Origin: an uncultured Alphaproteobacteria bacterium
GTDB taxonomy: Bacteria > Pseudomonadota > Alphaproteobacteria > RF32 > CAG-239
NCBI GenBank assembly: GCA_944391355.1
Contig: CALXTG010000032.1
Coordinates: forward strand, 1-6,345
Reading direction: 5' to 3'
Length of the DNA: 6,345 nucleotides
Shown here one piece after another: positions 1-5,819 of the stretch (its first letter is position 1; the number at the start of each line of letters is the position of its first letter). A program made the position numbers and the translations under genes. The notes beneath the pieces are model-generated. The model worked only from the letters and a program-made list of their open reading frames with translations, did no database searches and had not been told where the DNA came from.

Positions 1-224
1 TTTTAAACCTCGGCACCGAAACCGGCACCAGCGTTTTGGAAATGCTCAAGGCGGCAGAGAAAGTTATCGGCCGTCCGATTGCCTTTGAATTTGCTCCGCG
101 ACGTCCCGGAGATCCGGCCAGATTGACCGCTTCGGCACAAACTGCGCGGCAGCTTTTAAATTGGAAACCCCGCCATAGCGATATTGATAATATTGTCAGG
201 TCAACCTGGGCTGTATATAGCTAA
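1..224 (+). CDS. galE: UDP-glucose 4-epimerase (GalE-like), C-terminal part
   Basis: This is the last 73 codons of a gene that begins before the window; the frame is set by the first full codon at base 3, and TAA lies at 222-224. The segment carries the C-terminal hallmarks of GalE-type extended short-chain dehydrogenases: an NLGTETG stretch followed by SVLEM, then ARRPGD-like 'PRRPGDPARL', then the closing 'LLNWKP' with a late tryptophan. GalE interconverts UDP-glucose and UDP-galactose in the cytoplasm using tightly bound NAD, supplying galactose for surface polysaccharides. The catalytic Ser/Tyr-x-x-x-Lys and the Rossmann glycine motif are upstream and unseen, so a related nucleotide-sugar epimerase, such as one acting on UDP-GlcNAc, cannot be excluded. 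The remaining length fits a full-size protein of about 330 residues. Confidence 0.85.
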   Translation, partial: LNLGTETGTSVLEMLKAAEKVIGRPIAFEFAPRRPGDPARLTASAQTARQLLNWKPRHSDIDNIVRSTWAVYS

Positions 225-228
225 TTGG

Positions 229-247
229 TTTTATGTGCATAAAATTT
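229..247 (+). terminator. Possible weak terminator hairpin after galE
   Basis: TTTTAT, a GTGC loop and ATAAAA form a perfect but AT-only stem starting 5 bases after the galE stop, followed by only three T residues and then GCTTT. The stem is low in stability, so this may be a weak or accidental terminator. The rest of the gap (248-300) is AT-rich; it holds a possible -10 (TATAGT, 273-278) with a poor -35 (TTTAAA, 250-255) that could serve the next small gene. Confidence 0.3.
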
Positions 248-300
248 GCTTTAAATATTAAGCATTTGTTAATATAGTGTAATTCCAATCAACATTTTCA

Positions 301-308
301 GGGGGGAG
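301..308 (+). promoter_or_regulatory. Ribosome binding site of the 51-codon gene
   Basis: A run of six G followed by AG lies six bases ahead of the ATG at 315. It can pair with the CCUCC end of 16S rRNA and is the main reason for accepting this short frame as a gene. Confidence 0.7.
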
Positions 309-314
309 CATAAA

Positions 315-470
315 ATGTTAGATGTCGGAAATTACATGATTCAGAATCTGAGCAGCCGCCTGCCGGCGGACTATCGCCGCGATCGCGACAGCGACGTTAT
401 AGATATTCTGATTGAGTCTTGGTCGCATCACCGTTATTTTACACTGCCGCCGCTTAACAGCAAAAAATAA
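315..470 (+). CDS. Small hypothetical protein, 51 aa
   Basis: I do not recognise this gene. It runs from ATG at 315 to TAA at 468-470. It is supported by a G-rich Shine-Dalgarno sequence at ideal spacing and by a strong terminator that begins inside its stop codon. The product is soluble-looking with no signal peptide or membrane segment. It opens with a likely amphipathic helix (MLDVGNYMIQNL), has a charged Arg/Asp middle (ADYRRDRDSD, about residues 18-27), a hydrophobic-acidic patch (VIDILIESW, 28-36), a His-His pair (38-39) and a Pro-Pro near the end. It is convergent with the 304-codon gene. Its function is unknown; a small regulatory or adaptor protein is only a guess. Confidence 0.6.
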   Translation: MLDVGNYMIQNLSSRLPADYRRDRDSDVIDILIESWSHHRYFTLPPLNSKK

Positions 471-505
471 AGCCTGAAACTATCTGTCTCAGGCTTTGCT
501 TTTTT
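462..505. terminator. Bidirectional rho-independent terminator
   Basis: AAAGCCTGA (469-477) pairs perfectly with TCAGGCTTT (489-497) around an 11-base loop. On the + strand it is followed by GCTTTTTT; on the - strand it is followed by ATTTTTTG (complement of 462-468). It therefore ends transcription of both the 51-codon gene and the convergent 304-codon gene, and it overlaps the stop codon of the first. Confidence 0.88.
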
Positions 506-1418
506 AAAGCGTCTGGTTTCCGTGATAATGCCAAAAAGTTTTTTTGGCTGAATCTTCATTTTTCGGCCGAATATCTTTGATTTCTTCGGGACCGACCAGA
601 TCATTGCGTCCCAGCCATTGTTTGAACCGGGCCAAAGCTTTGTTCCGGCTGGCAATGATGTTTTCGCGGTTGCGCATTATCTCGTGATAATAATAGCAGC
701 GGCGGAAGAAATCAGCGGTTTTCTGCCAGATGTTTTCCGGATACAGCAAGTGGTAACGCCGGCGCAACAGTTTGTGAGCGCTAATGACATCGGCGCGCAA
801 AGGTTTCGGCCAGTAACGCATGCTTCTGCCTCCGTTTTCCTTAAACGTTTGGTGCAGCGCGGCAATTTCCTGCAGCATGACGGCGCAATGACCGATAACG
901 CGGGCATTATACCAATGACAGCTTTCGCTGACCGAAAAGGACTTATCGACCGCATAGCGAACATTGAGCCAGGGACTGACAAAATCCTGCGTCGCGGAAA
1001 AAATTCCCGAATAACGGCGGCTGAGACAGATAATTACCTTTTTATCGACGACAATATCGGCAACCGCTTTTACATAGTCAGCTGTCGTATGCAAGCGCGG
1101 GGTTATAAGGATATTACCGGCCCAAACGCCCAGCTCTTTGCATAACCTGGCGTTATGGTCACCTACCGAATCGACCAGCAATCGACTCAGCCTGTTTTCA
1201 CTGTCAACACAGATAATCCGCGGGCAATAATGATAAGACTCGCGAATCTGATAATAGAGACGAACGGCCTCTAGCAGCGAATCGAGATCTTCTTCAATAA
1301 CGGCCAGATAATCGGCGCGGAAAATTCTGCCCTTGTTGAGATGCGTGCTGTTTATGCTGTAAAAGGCGCATAAGGTATCCGCAGCATTCATCTCTTTGGT
1401 TTTGGTACTTTTTTTCAT
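504..1418 (-). CDS. Uncharacterised protein with a DUF218/YdcF-like N-terminal half
   Basis: This 304-residue cytoplasmic-looking protein has no signal peptide or membrane segment. Residues about 35-145 follow the layout of the DUF218 (YdcF/SanA/ElyC) fold. 'ADYLAVIEED' (35-44) sits where DUF218 proteins have 'DAIVVLGGG'. 'EAVRLYYQ' (50-57), 'RIICVD' (67-72), 'DHNARLCKELGV' (87-98), 'NILITP' (102-107) with 'HTTADYVKAVADIV' (110-123), and 'KVIICLSRRYSG' (127-138) follow in the expected order. The glycine-rich loop after the first strand is replaced by acidic residues (EEDLD). Residues about 190-304 are helical, Arg- and Tyr-rich and unassigned. ATG at 1416-1418 lacks a clear Shine-Dalgarno; M10 is the alternative start. 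The gene is convergent with the 51-codon gene and shares its terminator. YdcF of E. coli binds S-adenosylmethionine, but no activity can be assigned here. The fold call is by eye and moderate. Confidence 0.65.
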   Translation of the reverse strand: MKKSTKTKEMNAADTLCAFYSINSTHLNKGRIFRADYLAVIEEDLDSLLEAVRLYYQIRESYHYCPRIICVDSENRLSRLLVDSVGDHNARLCKELGVWAGNILITPRLHTTADYVKAVADIVVDKKVIICLSRRYSGIFSATQDFVSPWLNVRYAVDKSFSVSESCHWYNARVIGHCAVMLQEIAALHQTFKENGGRSMRYWPKPLRADVISAHKLLRRRYHLLYPENIWQKTADFFRRCYYYHEIMRNRENIIASRNKALARFKQWLGRNDLVGPEEIKDIRPKNEDSAKKTFWHYHGNQTL

Positions 1419-1687
1419 AGCTTTAATTTTATTTTTGACAAAATATATTCTTAATAATTTATTTTGTTCTCACGCTAGCATAGAAAAAAGCCGAAAACAA
1501 GCCGAAATTTTAACATTTTCAGTTTTTTAAAATTATACAAAACTTTTTCAGTGTTCGAAAAATTCGATACCTGTTGTAGACTTTTAGACTATGTACAAGA
1601 AAAAATTTGATGATAAAATGCAAATAATACTTGACTTGTCTTATCCGCACTGAATGAAAAAAATCATGACAACTTAAGGAGCAAACC
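1419..1687. promoter_or_regulatory. AT-rich divergent intergenic region
   Basis: This 269-bp gap lies between two divergently transcribed genes and must hold both their promoters. I see no clear sigma70 pair for either. For the + gene, TTGACT (1631-1636) resembles a -35 but no good -10 follows. TAAAAT (1614-1619) resembles a -10 without a matching -35. Small symmetric elements are present: TCGAA-AAA-TTCGA (1555-1567), TTGTA/TACAA (1574-1578, 1594-1598), and between them TAGACT repeated eight bases apart (1577, 1585). These could be operator half-sites, but in such AT-rich DNA they could also be chance. Confidence 0.4.
1675..1681 (+). promoter_or_regulatory. Strong Shine-Dalgarno of the 73-codon gene
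   Basis: TAAGGAG lies six bases before the ATG at 1688, a near-consensus ribosome binding site that fixes the start and supports the small frame as a real, well-translated gene. Confidence 0.8.
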
Positions 1688-1909
1688 ATGAATAAAAGTG
1701 TAGAAAGAACTAAGAATGTAGATGCCGACCGCAATATCGTTTTAATCAGCAAAATATATGAAAGTTTTGAAGCGCTGGAAGAAACCCTTGGTAAACTGAA
1801 GCTAGAAGAGCCTTTGTTTATTACATATATTGCAAAAAAATCTTTTGCCGATACAATATTTCAGGCCGTAAAGAAAAATAACGAAGAAAAAAAGCCGCTT
1901 AAACACTAA
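1688..1909 (+). CDS. Small hypothetical protein, 73 aa
   Basis: I do not recognise this gene. It begins at ATG 1688 behind a near-consensus Shine-Dalgarno, ends with TAA at 1907-1909, and a strong terminator hairpin follows 34 bases later. The product is charged and lysine/glutamate-rich, with no signal peptide or membrane segment. A short strand-like stretch (NIVLISKIY, about 16-24) is followed by a helix (SFEALEETLGKLKLEE, about 26-41), a second strand (LFITYIAKK, 43-51), another helix (SFADTIFQAVKK, 52-63) and a basic tail (EEKKPLKH). This suggests a small alpha/beta domain. Base composition and codons are more AT-rich than in neighbouring genes, hinting at relaxed selection or a different origin. 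It converges on gltX. No function can be assigned. Confidence 0.68.
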   Translation: MNKSVERTKNVDADRNIVLISKIYESFEALEETLGKLKLEEPLFITYIAKKSFADTIFQAVKKNNEEKKPLKH

Positions 1910-1934
1910 AGATATTCATACCATCCCATGTGTC

Positions 1935-1973
1935 AAAAAAAGGAAACCTCCCCTTGCGGGGAGGTTTTTGTTT
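1935..1973. terminator. Bidirectional rho-independent terminator
   Basis: AAACCTCCCC (1944-1953), loop TTGC, GGGGAGGTTT (1958-1967) form a 10-bp GC-rich stem. The + strand continues into TTTTTGTTT and the - strand into CCTTTTTTT (complement of 1935-1943). It ends both the 73-codon gene and gltX, whose stop codon (1972-1974) lies just outside the stem. Confidence 0.92.
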
Positions 1974-3294
1974 AACTTTTCTGACCTTTTAAGCGCCGGT
2001 AAGCTTTATCCCGGCCGATAAGCGGCAGCAGCTGCTGAAGCTCCGGCCCGTTGTCCTGCGCCGTCAATGCCAAACGAATCGGATGAAACAAGGCGCGGCC
2101 TTTTTTATCGGTCTGAGATTTTAAGCGTTCTATCCAGTTGTTCCAGGTTGTTAAATCCCACGGCTCCGGCGGCAGAAGTTCCGCGGCGGCATCGGTCAAA
2201 ACCGCGTCTTCAATCTGCGGCTCGATTTCCTGCCGGCAGATTGTTTCCCAAATCTTAATATCATCGACAGAATGCAGATTTCCTTTAACCGCTTCCCAGA
2301 AAGATTCGTCAACATTAATCCGTTCCCGAACGGCCGCATAGGGCAGCGAACGCACATAACGGGTATTGAAGTGCAACAGTTCTTCTTCGGAAAACTTAGG
2401 CTGTGCCCGGCCGATTTTGGCAAAATCAAGCGAATCGGCCAAAGCCTGCAGATTATAATAAGGTTCGATTGCTTCCGAAGTTCCGAGCTTGGCAAGATAC
2501 GCACAGATTGCCATTGCCTCGACTCCGTCGGCACGCAGTTCACGCACGCCCAGACTGCCGAGACGTTTGGACAGTTTCCCTTCCCGGCCGGTCAACAGCG
2601 GCAGATGCGCAAAGACCGGAACTTTTCCGCCCAAAGCGGTAAACATCTGAATCTGAGCGGCTGTGTTAGTCACATGGTCTTCGCCGCGAACAATATGGGT
2701 AATTGCAAAATCAACATCGTCAATAACCGACGGCAGATGATAAAGAAAGCTTCCGTCTTCGCGAATGACAATCGGATCGCTGAGGTTTTCGGCCTCATAG
2801 CGGCAGGTCCCGCGCACCATATCTTCCCAGACGATTTCGCCGGGCAGCAGCTTAAAACGATAATGCGGCCGGCGCCCTTCGGCCTGATAGCGGGCAATAT
2901 CTTCCGCGCTCAGTTTTAAGGCGCTGCGGTCATAAATCGGCGGCAGCCCCTTGGCCATCAGCCGTTTACGCATAAACTCCAGTTCTTCGGGAGTTTCATA
3001 GCAAGGATAAATGCGCCCTGCGGCCAAAAGCTCTTCCTTGACCTGATTATGACGGTCAATCCGCGCCGTCTGACGCGCCTCTTCGTCCCAATTTAACCCC
3101 AGCCAGACCAGAGCTTCCCGAATGGCGTCTTCATATTCAGTTTTGGAGCGGAGTAAATCCGTATCATCAATTCGCAGCATAAAGCGGCCGCCGAGTTTTT
3201 TGGCCCACAGCCAGTTAAGCAATGCGGTACGGGTATTGCCGATATGCATGAAGCCGGTCGGCGACGGTGCAAAACGGACTTTAACATCAGCCAT
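1972..3294 (-). CDS. gltX: Glutamyl-tRNA synthetase, second type (GltX2-like)
   Basis: This class I aminoacyl-tRNA synthetase of 440 residues attaches glutamate to tRNA in the cytoplasm. The Rossmann catalytic domain shows 'APSPTGFMHIGN' with the HIGH-type motif at 17-20, 'LRIDDTD' (40-46) in the glutamate pocket, 'HIVRGEDHVTNT' (200-211), and the KMSKR-type loop as KLSKR (240-244). The zinc-binding Cys-x-Cys of E. coli GluRS is absent; only C98 is in that region. A helical anticodon-binding domain closes the protein ('KGRALFHPIRLALTAQDNGPEL', roughly 395-416, shortened family motif). The sequence after KLSKR reads LGSLGVREL rather than the HGAVSV type of the first paralogue, which points to the second GluRS found in many alphaproteobacteria. 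In such species Glu-tRNA(Gln) is amidated by GatCAB. The start at 3294 follows AGAGGAA eight bases upstream. Function is secure; the GltX2 assignment is inference. Confidence 0.95.
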   Translation of the reverse strand: MADVKVRFAPSPTGFMHIGNTRTALLNWLWAKKLGGRFMLRIDDTDLLRSKTEYEDAIREALVWLGLNWDEEARQTARIDRHNQVKEELLAAGRIYPCYETPEELEFMRKRLMAKGLPPIYDRSALKLSAEDIARYQAEGRRPHYRFKLLPGEIVWEDMVRGTCRYEAENLSDPIVIREDGSFLYHLPSVIDDVDFAITHIVRGEDHVTNTAAQIQMFTALGGKVPVFAHLPLLTGREGKLSKRLGSLGVRELRADGVEAMAICAYLAKLGTSEAIEPYYNLQALADSLDFAKIGRAQPKFSEEELLHFNTRYVRSLPYAAVRERINVDESFWEAVKGNLHSVDDIKIWETICRQEIEPQIEDAVLTDAAAELLPPEPWDLTTWNNWIERLKSQTDKKGRALFHPIRLALTAQDNGPELQQLLPLIGRDKAYRRLKGQKS

Positions 3295-3328
3295 TCGTCA
3301 CATTCCTCTAAAATCTTAATTCGCTTGG

Positions 3329-3357
3329 ATAATACAGAGATAAGATAATTATTTCAA
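3329..3357 (-). promoter_or_regulatory. Sigma70-type promoter of gltX
   Basis: On the - strand, TTGAAA (3352-3357) and TATTAT (3329-3334) are separated by exactly 17 bases and each matches consensus at five of six positions. The predicted start of transcription near 3322 gives a leader of about 28 bases containing the AGAGGAA ribosome binding site (3303-3309). gltX thus has its own promoter and need not depend on readthrough from mlaC, although no clear terminator is visible between the two genes. Confidence 0.75.
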
Positions 3358-3395
3358 GGGCTTTTTCAGGGAAAACCGATAACCTCCGGGCGGCC

Positions 3396-4046
3396 TTATT
3401 TCAGCTTCAGCTGATTATTTTTCTCGCTTGAAACGGTCACGGTTTCCAAATCTTCCAGAAACCAGCCGATGTCGTCGTCGGCTTCGGCGACCATTTCATA
3501 AAACCGGCTGCGATAAGACAAAATCAGACTGCTTTCACCCAGTTTCAGATCGATTATCCGAGTTTGCTCTTTATTGCGGCTGATTAAAAATTCTACCGCT
3601 ATTTCGCTTCCGCTCTGCTGTGGCGACGATCCGGGCAGATTTATCAGAATCTGCACGACGGTGTGCTCGGACGCCGGCGTAATCTGCCCGACCTTAAAAT
3701 TCAGCTGTTCGCCGAAATTCAGCGGAAAGCCCTTGTATAAGGCCAGCGCATAGCGGCGGAACAAAGCACGATATTGTTCCTTTTGTTCAGCGGTCATCTG
3801 CCGCCAGTGTTTTCCGATTACAAAACGCGAAATATAATCCAAATCGACATATTTAAGCAGCAACTCGTCCAAACGCCGATATTTTACGGCCAGATCAGGC
3901 TCGCCGAAAGCCTGCAGCAGCTCGTTTCCTCTGGTTTCGACCCAATTTTTGGCTTCGGCCGGCGGAACCTGCGCAGCCGAGAGCGGCGAAATGCCGCAAA
4001 GCAACACAGCGCAGATAATAAGTTGCAAAAAAAGGTTACGTTTCAT
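3396..4046 (-). CDS. mlaC: MlaC/Ttg2-family periplasmic phospholipid-binding protein
   Basis: This 216-residue exported protein has a signal peptide: MKRN, a hydrophobic core of about residues 5-20, and probable cleavage after SAA at residue 25. It matches the MlaC (toluene-tolerance Ttg2) family in length and layout: 'RRLDELLLKYVDLDYISRF' (58-75, trimmed by one), 'VIGKHWRQMTAEQKEQYRALF' in shortened form at 76-96, then 'RIIDLKLGESSLILSYRS' (163-180), which corresponds to the family's 'VIDLxIxGVSLxxTxRS' signature. MlaC shuttles phospholipids across the periplasm between the outer-membrane MlaA complex and the inner-membrane MlaFEDB ABC transporter. None of those partners is next to it here. 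HpnM, the hopanoid-associated relative, is an alternative label. A GGTA-type Shine-Dalgarno (AAGGTA) precedes the ATG. The C-terminal tail (about 186-216, rich in Asp/Glu and Lys) extends past the usual end. Confidence 0.88.
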   Translation of the reverse strand: MKRNLFLQLIICAVLLCGISPLSAAQVPPAEAKNWVETRGNELLQAFGEPDLAVKYRRLDELLLKYVDLDYISRFVIGKHWRQMTAEQKEQYRALFRRYALALYKGFPLNFGEQLNFKVGQITPASEHTVVQILINLPGSSPQQSGSEIAVEFLISRNKEQTRIIDLKLGESSLILSYRSRFYEMVAEADDDIGWFLEDLETVTVSSEKNNQLKLK

Positions 4047-4108
4047 AAAAAAATACCTTATATTGAATTCGTTATAATAATTTATGGTAACATCAATTGG
4101 TTAATAAA
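4047..4108. promoter_or_regulatory. Shared divergent promoter region of mlaC and the AapJ-like gene
   Basis: This 62-bp AT-rich gap must carry start signals for both genes. On the + strand a perfect TATAAT lies at 4073-4078, but the expected -35 position (about 4050-4055) is only A-rich. On the - strand no pair with acceptable spacing was found; TTGATG (complement of 4091-4096) is a weak -35 candidate. Promoters in both directions would overlap, so the two genes may be co-regulated or interfere with one another. Confidence 0.45.
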
Positions 4109-5128
4109 ATGAAACTTAAATGCTTAATCTGTGCTTTTTTATTTGTCTTCATGTCCGGAGAAGCGGCTGCCGCCGATGCCGGATTCCGTTATATCAGGAC
4201 TCACGGCAAAGTCCGCTGCGGTACGGATTTAAGCTCAAAAACTTATGCCTATAAAGACGAGGACGGTATCTGGCGCGGCATTGACGCTGCCTGGTGCCGC
4301 GTGTTTGCGGAAGCAATTCTCGGGAACCCCGAATTATTTGAAATGATTCAGGTTGAAAACAAAGATGTTTCCAAAGCGCTGACAACCAATAAAATTGACA
4401 TTATGCTCGGCAACACCCAATTTACCGCCGGTATGGAGATTTCCGGCAAAGCGGCGCCGTTTGAGGTTTTATATTATGACCGTTTAATGCTGCTGGCCAA
4501 GGCCAAACAAGGCGCGACTTCAATGGAGGACTATGCCGGACTGACGGTCTGCGCCGTCAAAGATTCTGAAGATTATCAGCGGATTCTCGACTACAGCCGC
4601 CGCTATAAGCTCAATTTCAAGTATCTGATGTTCAATACCAATGACCGGGCAAAACAGGCTTTTCTGCTTGACCGCTGCCAGCTTTTTCCGGGCAATGAAA
4701 TTTATCTGAAAGGCATTATTCAAAATAATTATGCCAAAGACGCCAAGGCCGAAATTTTGCCCGAGGTTATCGGGATAAAGCCTATTTACGCTTATGTTCA
4801 CCGGGATAATAATACGCTGCGAATCAGCGGCAAATGGATAATAAACGCGCTGACGCTGGCCGAAGACGAAGATATCACCTCCAAAAACGTTAATATTTTT
4901 ATCGGGGTTGAAGATAACTCTACCCGCAATCTGCTGGGGATTGACGAAACCTTGTGGAATAAATTCGGCCTGAAACCCGGCTGGGTCAAAAAAGTGTTGA
5001 ACACTCAGGGCAATTACGGTGAAATTTTTGACAAGAATCTCGGCGAGAATTCTCCCCTCAAACTGCCCCGCGATAAAAACAACCTGCTGAAAAACGGCGG
5101 CTTAATCAGATCGCAACCTTTTTTATAG
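4109..5128 (+). CDS. AapJ-like periplasmic substrate-binding protein with altered ligand pocket
   Basis: This 339-residue exported protein belongs to family 3 (PBP2-type) substrate-binding proteins, the AapJ branch for general L-amino acids. I start it at ATG 4109, giving a clean signal peptide (MKLK, hydrophobic 5-15, cleavage near AAAA/DA at 22-23); an in-frame TTG at 4097 is possible but adds only four residues. No good Shine-Dalgarno is visible. AapJ features kept: 'GVWQG'-like 'GIWRGID' (53-59), four mature-chain cysteines (37, 63, 148, 190), 'NTQFT' (102-106), and the terminal 'GNYGEIFDKNLGENSPL' block. Ligand contacts are changed: the alpha-carboxylate arginine position reads Met109, the amine-binding aspartate position reads Asn196, and the QAGTT loop reads VKDSE (150-154). 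No permease or ATPase gene is adjacent. The family call is firm; binding of ordinary amino acids is doubtful. The 3' end overlaps the opposite gene by 23 bp. Confidence 0.88.
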   Translation: MKLKCLICAFLFVFMSGEAAAADAGFRYIRTHGKVRCGTDLSSKTYAYKDEDGIWRGIDAAWCRVFAEAILGNPELFEMIQVENKDVSKALTTNKIDIMLGNTQFTAGMEISGKAAPFEVLYYDRLMLLAKAKQGATSMEDYAGLTVCAVKDSEDYQRILDYSRRYKLNFKYLMFNTNDRAKQAFLLDRCQLFPGNEIYLKGIIQNNYAKDAKAEILPEVIGIKPIYAYVHRDNNTLRISGKWIINALTLAEDEDITSKNVNIFIGVEDNSTRNLLGIDETLWNKFGLKPGWVKKVLNTQGNYGEIFDKNLGENSPLKLPRDKNNLLKNGGLIRSQPFL

Positions 5129-5819
5129 AACGCCCCTCAATAAAGGCCAAGGCCTGCGCAACGCCGTCTTCGGTTATACGGTGCATTCCTTCATCAATTA
5201 CATATTCGCTGACTGCGCAGCCCATTTCGCGCAGACGGGTTTTGGTATAGTCCAAGGCCTCAAAACGCAGCAAATTATCTTTGGTTCCGTGAATGAGCAG
5301 GAAATCGGGCGCGGAACGATAGTGGGACGCCAGGTAAGAATGCGGCGCCATAACCCCGGAAAAGCTCACACAACCGCCGATCTGGCTGTCACGCATCAGG
5401 CTCAGAAAAATTGCCAGCGTCGCCCCCTGAGAAAAACCGCAGATATATAAGTCACCGTTATCAAGACCATATTGTTCCAGGCAGTCGTCAATATAGCGGT
5501 TTACATATTCAGCCGCTTCAATAATGCCCGGTTTCATCTTTTCATAGATGGCGCGAAATTCGTCCATGGTCGGCACGGTTTTTCTCGTATCATCGGGATC
5601 AAAGCGGTGCATCGAATACCACTGGCGTTTGGCTTCATAAACTTCGCAGGGAATCGGCGCCTGAGGCAAATGAACGGCAGTATTATGCAAATTATTGAGC
5701 AAATATGAAATTTTGCCTTCAACATAATCGGCACTGTCTATATAGCCATGCAGGAAAATCACCAGCTTTTGCGGTGTTCCGTTAACATGGACAATTTCTT
5801 CGCTGATGGTATTACTCAT
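5106..5819 (-). CDS. Alpha/beta-hydrolase, carboxylesterase/lysophospholipase-like (abhydrolase_2)
   Basis: This 237-residue cytoplasmic serine hydrolase of the phospholipase/carboxylesterase (YpfH-like) family probably cleaves ester bonds in short-chain esters or lysophospholipids. The oxyanion strand 'LVIFLHGYIDSA' (19-30), the 'LPQAPIP' loop (51-57), and 'QWYSM' (66-70), a family hallmark, come first. The nucleophile elbow GFSQG puts Ser at 130, followed by 'SFSGVMAP' (152-159). The acid is Asp181 in 'HGTKDN', and the catalytic His is 213 in 'EGMHRI'. All three triad members are present, so the enzyme should be active. No signal peptide is seen. The Shine-Dalgarno is weak (GGGAAAG, about eight bases before ATG). 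The usual 'DPVVPF' after the acid reads 'DNLLRF', which may alter the pocket. The stop codon lies within the end of the AapJ-like gene. The true substrate is not predictable. Confidence 0.9.
   Translation of the reverse strand: MSNTISEEIVHVNGTPQKLVIFLHGYIDSADYVEGKISYLLNNLHNTAVHLPQAPIPCEVYEAKRQWYSMHRFDPDDTRKTVPTMDEFRAIYEKMKPGIIEAAEYVNRYIDDCLEQYGLDNGDLYICGFSQGATLAIFLSLMRDSQIGGCVSFSGVMAPHSYLASHYRSAPDFLLIHGTKDNLLRFEALDYTKTRLREMGCAVSEYVIDEGMHRITEDGVAQALAFIEGRSIKKVAI

Noticed and set aside
434..655. 73-codon open frame on the - strand
   Set aside because: It crosses the shared terminator and overlaps both the 51-codon gene and the 304-codon gene in other frames, with no support of its own.
618..1145. 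175-codon open frame on the + strand
   Set aside because: It lies wholly inside the 304-codon - strand gene, has no ribosome binding site or terminator of its own, and its product resembles no family. The - frame is longer and fits a known fold.
1519..1752. 77-codon hydrophobic open frame on the - strand
   Set aside because: It covers the AT-rich spacer and the start of the 73-codon gene. Its hydrophobic content follows from A-rich DNA read in reverse, and no Shine-Dalgarno was seen.
2272..2919. 215-codon open frame on the + strand
   Set aside because: It is antisense to the catalytic core of gltX, which is certain from its motifs; a shadow of codon bias.
4097..4108. TTG start for the AapJ-like gene
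   Set aside because: It adds only MVNK before a normal signal peptide; ATG 4109 gives a typical basic N-terminus. Neither has a clear ribosome binding site.
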